The position numbers and the translations under genes are program-made. Below are positions 48,881-60,930 of a stretch of DNA of 64,000 bases, piece after piece (within the stretch, counting starts at the first letter, position 1; every line of letters starts with the position of its first letter). This DNA comes from Paulownia fortunei. Its lineage: Eukaryota > Streptophyta > Magnoliopsida > Lamiales > Paulowniaceae. The stretch lies in NCBI GenBank assembly GCA_019321725.1, contig CM033114.1, forward strand, positions 11,884,278 to 11,948,277, written 5' to 3'. A model generated the notes under the pieces. It was not told where the DNA came from and ran no database searches. It was given only the letters and a program-made list of their open reading frames with translations.

Positions 48881-49570
48881 AGGAATGCTTTCATTTCCCA
48901 TTCTTTCTCTTGGGCTTTGTAGCCTTTGAATTGGATGAGGATCTAACAAGCATAACCGACTTGTCCTTCTTCATACTGGACTCAGCCATCTTCAATATGT
49001 TAACTAGCTCAGTAAGGCTAGTTTCCATTTTATGCATGTTGAAGTTGACAACGAAGATGTCAAATGATGGAGGCAAAGATTGCAGGATAAGATCTAAATA
49101 GAGCTCGTTATCCATAACGACTCCAAGTGACTCGAGCCTTTTCAATCAGGCCTATCATTTTCAATCCATGGTCATGGACTGAAGATCCCTCCGTCATATG
49201 GGTCCTAAAAAGCTATTTTGAGATCTGATATCTTTTTGCCTTGTATGTTCACCATACAACTCTTGTAATGAACAATAGATATCATGCGCATACACATGTA
49301 CCTCGTCTTGCCTTTGTAACTCGTTTAACATCAATGCTATTATATAGCATCGCGTTATAGATCATCATCAACCAGCTTGTGATAATTCGCAAGCTCCTCC
49401 TCACTGGCGTCTTCCAGCACGGCCGACATGGTAGGATCACATCAAATATGTAATCCCACTTTTTGAACTTTAGAACAATTCAAAGGTTACTCAACCAATC
49501 AACATAGTTGGGACTGGTTAGTTTATTAACTTCTATAATTGATGCAAATGGATTTTTAGCTATTTGTAGA
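48881..49570 (-). pseudogene. gag, copia-2 relic
   Basis: The open part 49145-48891 reads KRLESLGVVMDNELYLDLIL, then SLPPSFDIFVVNFNMHKMET and KDKSVMLV, typical of copia gag. Further upstream, in broken frames, are LASMLNELQRQDE-like and NYVDWLSNL segments; the latter marks the N-terminal gag near 49500-49560. Stops and frameshifts throughout. Confidence 0.8.
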
Positions 49571-50339
49571 TAATCTACACATATAAACGAGGCATAAAAT
49601 TATCATACTTTCAAAATCATATACATTTATAACAAGGTCTTAAGTAATAAATACCTCCCACTATTTCTTTCGAATTCATCACCCCTAATGGCAATTTGGG
49701 AAATCTTATTTTCTAGTGGACTTGAGGCCCAATTAATATGTCGGATGCCCTAATTTTATGAGCTCATAAAATATATTGAAAAGTAGTTAACTTTTAACAA
49801 TTATATCTCCATACAACCCTCAAGATATTTTACCTCACTACTTCCCATATACCACATTTTTATGAGCCCATATGGTATTAAGTGTTAAGCAAGACCTATC
49901 AAACATCCATATAGATGGAGCATCAAAACGTTCCACGATCATGGCCAACATAGAGATGAGTCCATCACATGGGCATCACCATGCTTGGTAGAGATCACAA
50001 CTTTCCATTATAGAGTTATTCCATGACTCATGGCCAATGAAAAAGTAAGGTAGTATCGTCATATCAACTACTTTTGATAGTAGTCATGGATTATTAGGTC
50101 CTACCTAATTTTATTCATATTTGCTTGAAATCGGAATTCAAAATTCCTTTACTTTGTTTTTAGTTCAAGTGGGGTAATTATGTTAACCAAGACCTCATCA
50201 ATTTTAATCTTGATTTATTTAAAAATTGACAAGCAAATCAATTACATAAACCCTACACATGCATTTAATACACACATAATCTGGATGATCATGGGTCATT
50301 CCTTTGTGATCCATTTGAGCCAAAAATAGATTTAGGTTA
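49571..50339 (-). other. Leader of copia-2, part 1 (left of element D)
   Basis: Non-coding. The last 50 bases (50290-50339) match the copia-1 leader at 19150-19186, and the match resumes at 60931 after element D. Confidence 0.75.
50335..50339. repeat. Target-site duplication of element D (left copy, GGTTA)
   Basis: GGTTA before the left LTR corresponds to GGTGA at 60931-60935, with one mismatch. The uninterrupted site in copia-1 reads GATGA at 19187-19191. Confidence 0.7.
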
Positions 50340-52153
50340 TGATAAGATGGGTTTTATACCAATAATTCATATGTTTTGTATTGACATTTGATTTGTTTTC
50401 AAGTGTTTTTGTTACTTTTTATGCATTTAGTTTGAAATCTTGTAGGTAATGACAATAAGAGAAGAAAATGGAAAGAAATCAAAAACTTGGTTGAAATGTT
50501 GAAGAATTCGAATTGTGGTGCTACTGATGGCAGTTTTCGTATTTCAATCATACCTCTCGACCCCAAAATTCATATCAAATTGGTTATTGATCCATTGGAA
50601 ATCTAAAAGATATATCTACAACTTTTATGTTTACCAAAAAATCCAATTCAGTCTATTTCAATGAGAAAAACTGAGTTCAAGAGTTAGCCCTGGGCTGCAA
50701 TTTTCTAGGATGACACATCTTAGTATTTAAGGCATAACTCTGTCCACCAATGTCATATGTAGTTGATTCAAGTTCTATGAAAAGAAAAGACATATAGATA
50801 CAATTAATTAGAAGATGTCAAAAGCCAATTCATCCTTTAAAGAGGTCAAAAATTACTTGTAAGGGGCTAAAGAGTGTAAGAGTACTGAAGTGGAGGAGGA
50901 AAAAAACAGCAGCAACGGCGCCTAGGTGCTATATATGGCTGCCAAAATAGAATGGAAGGTGCCTAGGCACCATCTGAAGTGCTGAAATAGAATATATACC
51001 GCCTAAGGCACCGTTCTTCTGCGCCTAGGCGCCAAACGATTTGAAAATTCTGAAAGTGTAATCTTTTGACTCGGATTTTGGACAAAAAGTATTAAAGCCA
51101 ACTTCTAAAAGAGACTTTGTGGACTTCTTGGGGGACAACTTACATAGAAAATGGATTTGGTGGAGAGAAAATGGGGGAAAGCCATGAAAAGAGGAGGAAT
51201 TTCAGGAATTTTTTGGAGAAAGAATAATTGAAATGAGTTAAAAGGAGAGGGGGTTCTTAGAAAAGGAGGCATTCATTTTTCTGAAACAAAAAAAAGGAGA
51301 GGCTTGGAGAGAAGAAATCCATTCTTGAAGAAGAGGAAGCCACTCTTGGAGATAAGGAGAGCTTCAACAATTTCTCTCACTTCACAAATTGGTGAACAAT
51401 TTTCATGTTCTTTCTTATTTATTTTTGAAGTTGTATTCATCCATTATGAACTAAACTTTTCTTTCTAGAGGATGATATAACCTTATTTGATCCTATGTTT
51501 TGAATTCCAATTAATATTAGTTCAAGTTATTCATCTTGTTTGTGTTATCTTGTTTAGTATTGCTTCTTGATTATTTGGCCATTAATTGAGATTGTTGATG
51601 TATGAAATTCGATACTCGAGAGAGGGAAGATTATACATGATCATAAGGGTAACACAACCTAGGAATCATAGAGTTGAGAAGCTTATGAAACCTTTGAAGT
51701 TTTGAAGAAGAATTCATTGAACTTTTGTAAAATTTTATTCTTGAGTTTTTATAGAGATATTGAAATTCATGTTAGAACTCATAATCAATTCGGCACTCGA
51801 GAGAAAAATTGATGAGCTTAGGAATTCTTAACTTACATGTGTTGTTGACTTGAATTGGTATGTTTTGGAAGAAGAACATAGGTGATAATTAGGTGAGTCA
51901 TTCCTCTAGAATTTCTTGTTCATAAGGTGTTTGTTGTATTGCTTCTAAGAACTCCACTATTACCTTTACATTTTGTTATTTATTTTACCTATTTACCAAT
52001 CATCATTCGATTTTTTAGATAAAATTGGAACTATTTGAACTACGGTACTTAATGAAATTTTTTATTACAATCCCTGTGGATACGATACTCAACTCACCGT
52101 TGTATTAAAACTTGACACCGTACACTTGCGTTTTGCAAAGTATTTCACAAACA
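50340..52153 (+). repeat. 5' LTR of element D
   Basis: 1.81 kb, TGATAAGATGGG to TTCACAAACA. It pairs with 59078-60930. It has a GC palindrome cluster at 50917-51033. Confidence 0.93.
50917..51033. repeat. GC-palindrome cluster in element D 5' LTR (4 copies)
   Basis: Copies at 50917-50930 (GGCGCCTAGGTGCT), 50958-50971 (GGTGCCTAGGCACC), about 51000-51012 and 51021-51033 (GCGCCTAGGCGCC). The 3' LTR has six copies in the matching place. Confidence 0.8.
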
Positions 52154-52159
52154 AGTTTT

Positions 52160-52175
52160 TGGCGCTATTGCCGGG
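52160..52175 (+). promoter_or_regulatory. Primer-binding site (tRNA-Asp type), element D
   Basis: TGGCGCTATTGCCGGG, six bases after the LTR end. Two changes from TGGCGCCGTTGCCGGG. Confidence 0.85.
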
Positions 52176-52296
52176 ATTGTTTTATCATAATTATATTAAT
52201 ATTGTTATGACTTAGTCTTGATTTTAGTTTAGAGTTTTTTACCTTCTTTCCGTATGTTGATGTTGTCTTACCTTGCATTGGATTATATATATTTGT

Positions 52297-53880
52297 ATGC
52301 GTAAGGCTAGGAGTCTTGACTTGGGTTATTTTGATCCAGAAATCGAGCAAACTCTTTGGGCTATTAGAGCAGCAAAAAGATTTAACAATCAAGCCATGAC
52401 GGATAACATCAACAATGCTAATGTGAACGCCAATCTTCCGTTGCAACAACTACCACCACAATGAGCTATCCGGGACTATTTTCAACCAACCATGAACCAA
52501 AACTACTCGGGATAGTTCGACAACTGATCAATGCCAATAATTTTGAGCTTAAACCAGCTCTCATTAGCATGGTGCAACAAAATTAATTTGTAGAAAGTGC
52601 GTTGGAGAATCCTAATGCACACTTAGCCATATTTTTGGAGATTTGTGACACCATCAAAATGAATAGAGTACTGACGATGCCATTAGACTTTGCTTATTTC
52701 CATTCTCACTCTAGGATAAAGCTAGGCTATGGTTACAATCTTTTACACCAAGTAGCATACCGAGTTGGAATGACTTAATGCAAAAATTTCTTGTAAGTAC
52801 TTTCCACCAAGCAAGACACTTCAACTCAAGAGTGAGATAGCTCAATTCCGCCAACAAGATTTTGAGCCATTATATGAAGCTTGGGAGAGGTTTAAGGATT
52901 TTCTAAGAAGGTGTCCTCAATATGGTTATGAGGATTGGCAGCAGGTACAATACTTCTACAATGGTTTGAATGGACAAACTCGAACTATAATAGATGCTGC
53001 CACAGTGGGACTTTAATGTCTAAAACCACAAACGAAGCCCATATTTTGCTTGAGGAGATGGCTACTAATAGTTATCAATGGCCTTCCGAGAGATCTTCCA
53101 TTAAAAAGGTTGCTGGAGTTTTTGAGGTAGATTCATTTACTCAATTAGCTACACAAGTTTCTGCTCTTTCTAACCAATTTGTAGCTTGGACTTCTAATGG
53201 AGCTTCTCAAGGAATAGATTCCATGGCATCCACTAGCACTTCATTTGTTGAAACCAAAGGAAATGAGCAGGTAAACTTTGTCAATAATCATAATTTCAAT
53301 CAGGGAAATCAATTACCTATTCACTACCATCCGAAACTTAGAAATCATGAGATTTTTTTCTATGCCAACAATCAAAATGTGCTTCAACCCCCACTGGGTT
53401 ACAACAATCCATCAATTCCAATCCTCACGTAGGTGAAAAAAAGGCATCATTGGAAATTTGCTAAGCACTTTCATTGGTGAGACAAGAGCCCGATTGAATA
53501 AAGATGAAGTGAAAATAGACAACATTGAGACTCAATTAGGGCAGCTAGAAGCTTCAATGAAATCAATGGAGACTCAAATTGGATAGCTTGCTACTGAAAT
53601 TAATGCTAAAAAATATAAAGGAAATTTTCCAAGTGATACGAAAATCAATCCAAGGGAGCATTGCAAAGCTATCCAACTTCGAAGTGGAACCAAAATCAAG
53701 GGGCCAGAAATAAAAAGTTCACAAGTTGATGAGCCAATCGCGGGCACTTCAAGTGAAAGTCCTATGGAGGAACACCCAAGGGAAGAAGAAAGGCAATCAA
53801 ATGAACAAACATGGGCTGAGAAGCTAAAATCTACTCCTAACTTTGAAACTTCTCCTAAATTTAATGTTCCCATTCCTTTT
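52297..53880 (+). pseudogene. gag, element D relic
   Basis: It starts at ATG 52297 (MRKARSLDLGYFDPEIEQTL). Broken frames then show NPNAHLAIFLEICDTIKMN, the gag core (QLKSEIAQFRQQDFEPLYEA, FKDFLRRCPQYG), TNEAHILLEEMATNSYQWPS and a long Asn/Gln-rich region (open 52935-53432), followed by a Glu/Ser-rich linker. At least five stops or frameshifts. No clear CCHC knuckle remains. Confidence 0.83.
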
Positions 53881-54432
53881 CCATAAAGATTTCAAAAGAA
53901 AAAGATTGATTCACAATTTGCAAAATTTTTGGAAATTTTCAAGAAGATTCATATCAACATTCCTTTTGCAGATGCTCTTGAGCAAATGCCCAACTACGCC
54001 AAGTTCATGAAAAATGTGATGTCAAGAAAAAGACGATTGGTGGAATTTGAAACTGTGAATCTCATAGAGGAGTGCAGTGCCATTTTACAGAAAAAGCTTC
54101 CTCAAAAATTAAAAGATCCAGGGAGTTTTACTATTCCTTGTACCATAGGAGGATATTTCTATGATAAAACATTATATGATCTTGGAGCAAGTATTAATTT
54201 GATGCCACTTTCTGTTTTCACGAAATTAGGAATTGGGGAAGTCAAGCCATCCACTATCACCTTGCAATTAGCGGATAGGTCTCTTACCTATCCAAGAGGA
54301 GTTGTTGAAAATGTATTGGTAAAAGTGGATAAATTCATATTTCCTGCAGATTTTGTGGTGTTAGATATGGAGAAAGACCAAGAAATCCATTTAATTCTTG
54401 GTCGACCATTCCTTGCGATGGGCATGCTTTGA
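53881..54432 (+). pseudogene. Retropepsin (protease) region, element D
   Basis: The frame 53929-54432 reads INIPFADALEQMPNYAKFMK, ECSAILQKKLPQKLKDPGSF, the intact active-site loop DLGAS (about 54178-54192), LMPLSVFTKLGIGEVKP, FPADFVVLDMEKDQE and LILGRPFLA. The protease core itself is open. A frameshift follows near 54425, and the frame upstream is closed by TAA at 53884. Confidence 0.87.
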
Positions 54433-56370
54433 TTGATGTGCAACGCGGTGAATTAACTCTAAGAGTTAATGAGGATGAAGTGATGTTTAACATTTATCGT
54501 GCATTGAAGTTTCAAGAGGAACTACATACTTGTAATAGGATTGAAATGTTAGAAACTTGCTTGCATGATCATTTCCTCAAACAAAACTCTATCGAACCTT
54601 TAGAGCGATGCATTGTTCATTCCATAATGCAAGGTAATGACCATGATATTGATAATGATGATTTAATACATTACTTGCTCTTTCTTGAATCAGGAGAGGT
54701 GGAGTTGAAAAAGGATAAATGCAAGGAAGCAATAGGAGATACCACAATCAAGGAACAAACAATATCACCAGAGTTGAAAGTACTTCCCGAGCATTTGCGG
54801 TATGAATTTCTAGTGCTAACAACACGTATTCGGTAATTATTTCTACATCCCTATCTCCTTTAGAGGTTGAGAAATTGTTTCGTGTTTTAAGAGAGCATAA
54901 ATCTGCTATTGGTTGGTCAATTTTTGATTTAAAAGGTATTAGTCCTTCAATTGTCATGCATAAAATCTTAATGAAAGAATCTTACAAACCATCTATTGAA
55001 CATCAACATAGACTAAATCCTGCAATGAAAGAGGTTGTAAGAAATGAAGTCTTGAAATTGTTGAATGCTGGAATTATTTATGCAATTTTTGATAGTTCTT
55101 GGGTGAGTCCAGTTCATGTAGTTCCAAAAAAGGGTGGCATGACCATAATTCAAAATGATAACAATGAATTAATACCAACAAGGACGGTCACAGGTTGGCG
55201 AGTGTGTATTGATTATAGAAAACTCAACAACGCTACTCGTAAAGACCATTTCCCCTCCCATTTATTGATCAAATATTAGACCGACTTGCAGGGTATCAAT
55301 ACTATTATTTTCTCGATGGTTATTCGGGGTACAATCAAATTGTTATAGCACCCGAAGACCAAGAGAAAACAACATTCACATGTCCTTATGGTACTTTTGC
55401 TTTTTGAAGAATGCCATTTGGATTGTGTAATGCCCCAGCCACATTTCAAAGATGCATGATGGCAATTTTTCATGATATGGTGGAGAACATAATGGAAATT
55501 TTTATGGATGATTTTTCAGTATTTGGCTCATCATTTGATATATGTCTACATAATCTTTCTCTTATTTTACAGAGATGTGAGGAGACTAACCTTATTTTAA
55601 ATTGAGAAAAATGCCATTTTATGGTAAAAGAAGGTATCGTTTTAGGTCACAAAGTGTCCTCCGAAGGACTTGAGGTAGACTGAGCAAAAATTATTGCTAT
55701 TGAAAAACTTCCACCACCAATAAATATGAAAGCTATTCATATTTTTGGGACATGCTGGGTTTTATAGAAGATTTATTAAAGATTTTTAAAAAATTGTAAA
55801 ACCTTTGTGCAACCTTTTGGAAAAAGATAAGCCATTTGACTTTAATGTTGATTGCTTATAGGCCTTTGATCACATCAAGAAGGCTCTCATTTCAGCTCCT
55901 ATTATGGTGGTACTGGATTGGACTCAACCATTTGAACTTATGTGTGATGCTAGTGATTATGCGGTTGGAGCAGTGTTAGGACAAAGAAAAGATAAAATTT
56001 TCAAGGCCATTTATTATGCAAGCCGAACACTTGAAGATGCTCAACAAAATTACACCACCACTGAAAAAGAATTATCAGCCGTTGTTTTTGCATTTGATAA
56101 ATTTCGTGCTTATGTATAGGTACCAAGGTGATAGTGTATACCGATCATGTTGCTATTAGGTACCTCTTTGCAAAAAAGATGCAAAACCAAGGCTAATCCG
56201 GTGGATATTCCTTCTTCAAGAATTTGATCTTGAAATCAAAGATAAGAAGGGAAGTGAAAATGTGGTGGCGGATCACTTATCGAGGTTGGAGCAGGAAAAT
56301 GAGAACTTTGAAGGACCAATTAAAGAATTTTTCCTAGATGAGTTTATTTTGGCAATCAAAGATAATTTAC
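54433..56370 (+). pseudogene. Reverse transcriptase and RNase H, element D relic
   Basis: The spacer (to 54836) is followed by VVRNEVLKLLNAGIIYAIFD, WVSPVHVVPKKGGMTI and WRVCIDYRKLNNATRKDHFP (54875-55260). A frameshift near 55260 comes next, then FLDGYSGYNQIVIAPEDQ, MPFGLCNAPATFQRCMMAIF, the catalytic FMDDFSVFG (about 55499-55525), and the RNase H start MCDASDYAVGAVLGQRKDK with YYASRTLEDAQQNYTTTEKE (55904-56119). Stops include TGA at the Arg/Trp-type positions near 55405, 55604 and 55680, and TAG at 56117. Confidence 0.88.
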
Positions 56371-57607
56371 CTTGGTATGCAGATTTGTGAATTATCTTGT
56401 AGGTGGATTATTGCCTTCGGACCTCACATATCATCAAAAGAAAAAATTCTTACATGATGTGAAATCATATCTATGGGATGATCCATTGCTCTTCAAAAGG
56501 TGTTCAGATTCTGTGATTCGGAGATGCATTCCAATGGAGGAAATAAATAAAATTCTTAAGCACTGTCATTCATCCCCATGTGGTGGTCATTTTGGACCTA
56601 CAAGGACAACTTCTATAGTATTACAATCCGATTTTTTATTGGCCAACATTATTTAAGGATTGTTATATTTTTGTGCAGACATGTGATGGGTGTCAAAGGA
56701 CTGGAACAATTACTAGACGACATGAGCTTCCTTTGACTAATATGATGGAAGTTGAACTCTTTGATGTTTGGGGGATTGACTTCATGGGACCATTTCTCCA
56801 TCAAATGACCGATCATACATTTTGCTCGCTGTGGATTTTATCTCCAAGTGGATAGAAGCAATTGCCACACCTACTAATGATGCCAAGGTAGTGCTTAAAT
56901 TCTTGCACAAACATATTTTTACTCGTTTTGGCACACCTAGAGCAATTGTAAGTGATGAAGGTTCTCATTTTTGCAATAAAATATTTAATAACCTTTTGGC
57001 TAAGTATGGTGTAAGACACAAGGTAGCTCTTGGATATCATCCTCAATCAAATGGAAAAGTCAAAATCTCAAATCGGGAAGTGAAGCAAATCCTTGAGAAA
57101 ACAGTAAGCATTAATCGAAAGGATTGGGCACATAAGCTTGATGATGCATTGTGGGCATACCGCACGACATATAAAACTCCTATAGGTATGTCTCCTTATC
57201 GATTAGTTTTTGGAAAAGCTTGTCACCTTCCCTTTGAGCTAGAACATAGAGCATATTGGGCTGTGCAATAATTAAATTTTGATACAAAGGCAATAGGAGA
57301 AAAAAGATTGTTGCAACTCAATGAAATGGAGGAATTTAGGCTTGATGCCTATGAAAATGCTAAAATCTATAAAGAAAAAACAAAACAATGGCATGATAAA
57401 ATGATCTTGAGAAGGGAATTTCAACCCGAACAACTTGTGTTGCTTTTCAATTCTAGATTAAAACTTTTTTCAAAAAAATTAAAATCTAGATGGTTCGATC
57501 CCTTTATTGTCAACAAGACATTTCCATTTGGGCGATTGAGCTCAAAGGAAGGATGGCATATTATTTCATGTCAATGGACAGAGGTTGAAACATTATTATG
57601 GCAATGA
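56371..57607 (+). pseudogene. Integrase, element D relic
   Basis: Zinc-binding start (HCHSSPCGGHFGPTRT, QTCDGCQRTG), [12 protein letters not shown] with the first Asp, [18 protein letters not shown], the second Asp in [30 protein letters not shown] carrying the Glu region (relatives have QVEVSNRE), [20 protein letters not shown] and [14 protein letters not shown], then a C-terminal segment (57308-57607). Frameshifts near 56655 and 56820 and a TAA at 57269 divide it. Confidence 0.88.
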
Positions 57608-57855
57608 AATGTGGAAGATGTCTAATCTTCCACTCGGAGAAGCAACCTAAGGTATTCAAGTTTCAGTCTAGCTAAAACTTTGAATAAAGCGCTTCTTGGG
57701 AGGCAACCCAAGCTCTTTTTTTTTTGTGATTGTTGTTATTCTTGTTTTGTTTCATGTCATGATGCTTGTTCTGTGATATTTTACTTATTTTTGCAGGTTA
57801 AAGGCTAAACACCACCCATTTTAGGAAAGTCCTCTTGTTTTACAATTCTTTTAAT

Positions 57856-57888
57856 CATTGCGGACAATGCTTATATTAAGTTTGGGGA
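57856..57888 (+). promoter_or_regulatory. Internal stem-loop plus purine block, element D
   Basis: The hairpin CATTGCGGACAATG is followed after 11 bases by AAGTTTGGGGAG. It resembles the tract at the LTR border 1.19 kb further on. Confidence 0.55.
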
Positions 57889-59041
57889 GTTCATGAATCT
57901 AGGATTATTACTTGTTGCTTGAAAAGTAGAATATGTACGTTTGTTTATGTGTCTAAACATCAAATTTTGGTTTTATTTACTTTATGAGGTCTTGTGAATC
58001 TTGATGCACTAAGTAGTTTGTTGAGTTACATTTAATTATTTAGAGACATTTTATGAAGTCTAATTATTTCTAAATGATCCCACCAACCTCTAGAACTTGT
58101 TTGATCACTAGTCGAGGCAAAATCCTAGGTGGCATAGCATTAAGGAAATGATTTAGGTTTTTTGGATCGTTTGAGCTTTTCAAGCCAACCTATACTTGAA
58201 TTATTCCCTAGTGTCCCCTCTTGAGCCTATTGAAACAATTTTTGGACACCCTATACACATTTTTGAGCTTTATGAAATGAAAAAAAATTCCAATATTCCA
58301 TCCTTTTTCATCTCATTTACACAATCATTCTTGAATGAATTGTTGTATTAAAAAAAAAAAAAGAAGCAAAATCAAAGAGAAGAAAAGATTGAAAAAGGAT
58401 GAAAATGAAGAGATTATGAATTGAGGTGTATGATTTGAACTCCCTAAAATAGATAGACCCCCATTGTATACAACAAAAGAAATAAGTTTGGGGTAATCCA
58501 AGATTAAAAAGAAGAAGAATGGGATGTTCAATAAAGAAAAATGAAGGGATTGATGAAGAAGTTGGTGTTCATTCATAAAGGTTCTAGTATGATTATGTAA
58601 AATGGGTAAATTTTAGCCACAATTTTCATATATTCCCACCATGACCCAAGCCTCACATTACAAGATTTGGAAGTCCTTTTGATCTTTGATGCTATGATCT
58701 ACCTACATTAGTGGAGACTAGTGTGAAAAACAAGCTATGGAGTTTGGTAAGCACTTCAAAAGTGGATCAAATATGAGTAGTTAGCTTTATAAACCTATCC
58801 GAATGAGAAATGAAATTTGATAAACTACTACCTTCACACTTACACACACAAGACCATGAAGTTAAGTGAAACCAATATGCATGTTAACATGTAAACTTGG
58901 TATATTTTCTAATCTTTTGAGAAGTTAAAAAAAAAAACAAAAGCAAAAAATAAAAAAAATAAAACAAAAAAACAAAAAAATCTTTCTCAATTTGGTTACC
59001 TAATTCATAGAGGGGTTGTTTTTGAAAATTTCATGTTTGAT

Positions 59042-59073
59042 GCTTGAGGACAAGCAAATCTTCAAGTTTGGGG
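59042..59073 (+). promoter_or_regulatory. Polypurine tract and stem-loop at the 3' LTR, element D
   Basis: The hairpin GCTTGAGGACAAGC is followed by AAGTTTGGGG and, four bases later, the LTR TG. This is the expected plus-strand primer. Confidence 0.75.
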
Positions 59074-59077
59074 TATT

Positions 59078-60930
59078 TGATAAAATGATTTTTATACTAA
59101 TAATTCATATATTTTTGTATTGACATTTGGTTTGTTTTCAAGTGTTTTTGTTACTTTTTATATATTTAGTTTGAAATCTTGTAGGTAATGACAATAAGAG
59201 AAGAAAATGGAAAGAAATAAAAAACTTGGTTGAATTGTTGAAAAATTCGAATTGTGGTGCTACAGATGGCAGTTTTCGTATTTCAATCATAACTCTCGAC
59301 CCCAAATTCATATCAAATTAATTCTTAATCCATTGAAAATTAGAGATAGATCTACAACTTCTATGTTTACAACAAAATCCAATTTAGTCTATTTCAATGA
59401 GAAAAAACTGAGTTCAAGAGTCAGCCCTGGGCTGTAATTTTCTAGGATGACACATCTTAGTATTTAAGGCATAACTCTGTCCACGATATCATATATAGTT
59501 GATTCAAGTGCCTATGGAAAGATAAGACATATAGATACAATTAATTAGAAGGCATTAAAAGTCAATTCATCCTTTAAAGAGGTCAAAAATTACTTGCAAG
59601 GGGCTGAAGAGTGTAAGAGTACTGAAGTGGAGGAGGAAAAAAACAACAGCAACGGTGCCTAAGCGCCAAAACAGGGCCCTAGGCGCTATTTGAGGCTTCC
59701 AAAATAGAATAAAAGTTGTCTAGGCACCAAAAAGGGTGCCTAGGTGCCATCTGAAGTGCTGAAACAAAATATATGGTGCCTAAGCCCGCTGATCTTCTGC
59801 GCCTAGGCGCCTAACAATTTGAAAATTCTGAAAGTGTGATCTTTTGACTCGGATTTTGGACAAAAAGTATTAAAGAAAACTTCTAAAAGAGACTTTGTGG
59901 ACTTCTTGGGGGACAACTTACATAGAAAATGGATTTGGTGGAGAGAAAATGGGGAAAAATCCATGAAAATAGGATGAATTTCAGGAATTTTTTGGAGAAA
60001 AAATAATTGAAATGAGTTAAAAGGAGAGGGGGTTCTTAGAAAAGGAGGCATTTTTTTTTCTAAAACAAAAAAAAGGAGAAGCTTGGAGAGAAAAAATCCA
60101 TTCTTGAAGAAGAGGAAGCCACTCTTGGAGACAAGGAGAGCTTCAACAATTTCTCTCACTTCACAAATTGGTGAACAATTTCCATGTTCTTTCTTATTTA
60201 TTTCTTGAAGTTGTATTCATCCATTATGAACTAAACTTTTCTTTCTAGAGGATGATATAACCTTATTTGATCCTATGTTTTGAATTCCAATTAATATTAG
60301 TTCAAGTTATTCATCTTGTTTGTGTTATCTTGTTTAGTATTGCTTCTTGATTATTTGGCCATTAATTGAGATTGTTGATGTATGAAATTCGATACTCGAG
60401 AGAGGGAAGATTATACATGATCATAAGGGTAACACAACCTAGGAATCATAGAGTTGAGAAGCTTATGAAACCTTTGAAGTTTTGAAAAAGAATTCATTGA
60501 ACTTTTGTAGAGTTTTATTCTTGAGTTTTTATAAAGATATTGAAATTCATGTTAGAACTCATAATCAATTCGGCACTCAAGAAAGGAATTGATGAACTTA
60601 GGAATTCTTAACTTACATGTGTTATTGACTTGAATTGGTATGTTTGGAAGAAAGAACATAGGTGATAATTAGGTGAGTCATTCCTCTAGAATTTCTTGTT
60701 CATAAGGTGTTTGTTGTATTGCTTCTAAGAACTCCACTATTACCTTTACATTTTGTTATTTATTTTACTTATTTACCAATCATCATTTGATTTTTTAGAT
60801 AAAATTGGGACTATTTGAACTACGGTACTTAATGAAATTTTTTATTACAATCCCTGTAGATACTCAACTCAACTCACTTGTATTAAAACTTGACACCGTA
60901 CACTTGCAGTTGCAAAGTATTTCACAAACA
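59078..60930 (+). repeat. 3' LTR of element D
   Basis: 1.85 kb, TGATAAAATGAT to TTCACAAACA. It pairs with 50340-52153. Differences concentrate in the first few hundred bp and in the GC-palindrome cluster. Confidence 0.93.
59654..59811. repeat. GC-palindrome cluster in element D 3' LTR (6 copies)
   Basis: Copies near 59654-59667, 59674-59687, 59715-59728, 59734-59748, 59775-59789 and 59799-59811, all variants of GGTGCCTAGGCGCC. Two more copies than in the 5' LTR of the same element. Confidence 0.8.

Larger units (their letters stand above)
57608..59077 (+). other. Non-coding 3' region of element D
   Basis: The end of the polyprotein (SASWEATQALFF-like, about 57690-57715) is followed by non-coding sequence. 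It is bracketed by two hairpin/purine blocks (57856-57888 and 59042-59073). A/T-rich runs near 58350 and 58930-58980. No gene seen. Confidence 0.6.
50340..60930 (+). mobile_element. Athila-type gypsy element D, complete but coding-dead
   Basis: 10,591 bp, plus strand, with LTRs 50340-52153 and 59078-60930, a tRNA-Asp-type primer site, gag, protease, RT, RNase H and integrase in order, and a polypurine tract. It is inserted in the leader of copia-2. The LTRs are nearly identical over several hundred bp (about four differences in 300 bp at 51461-51760 against 60221-60520), so it is the youngest insertion seen, yet the coding region has many stops. It does not carry the LOG cassette. Confidence 0.93.

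Noticed and set aside
58325..58576. Phe/Leu-rich 83-codon minus-strand frame
   Set aside because: Arises from A-rich plus-strand sequence in the untranslated region of element D; no support as a gene.
59803..60159. 118-codon minus-strand frame
   Set aside because: Lies antisense in the 3' LTR of element D and is not preserved at the same length in the 5' LTR.
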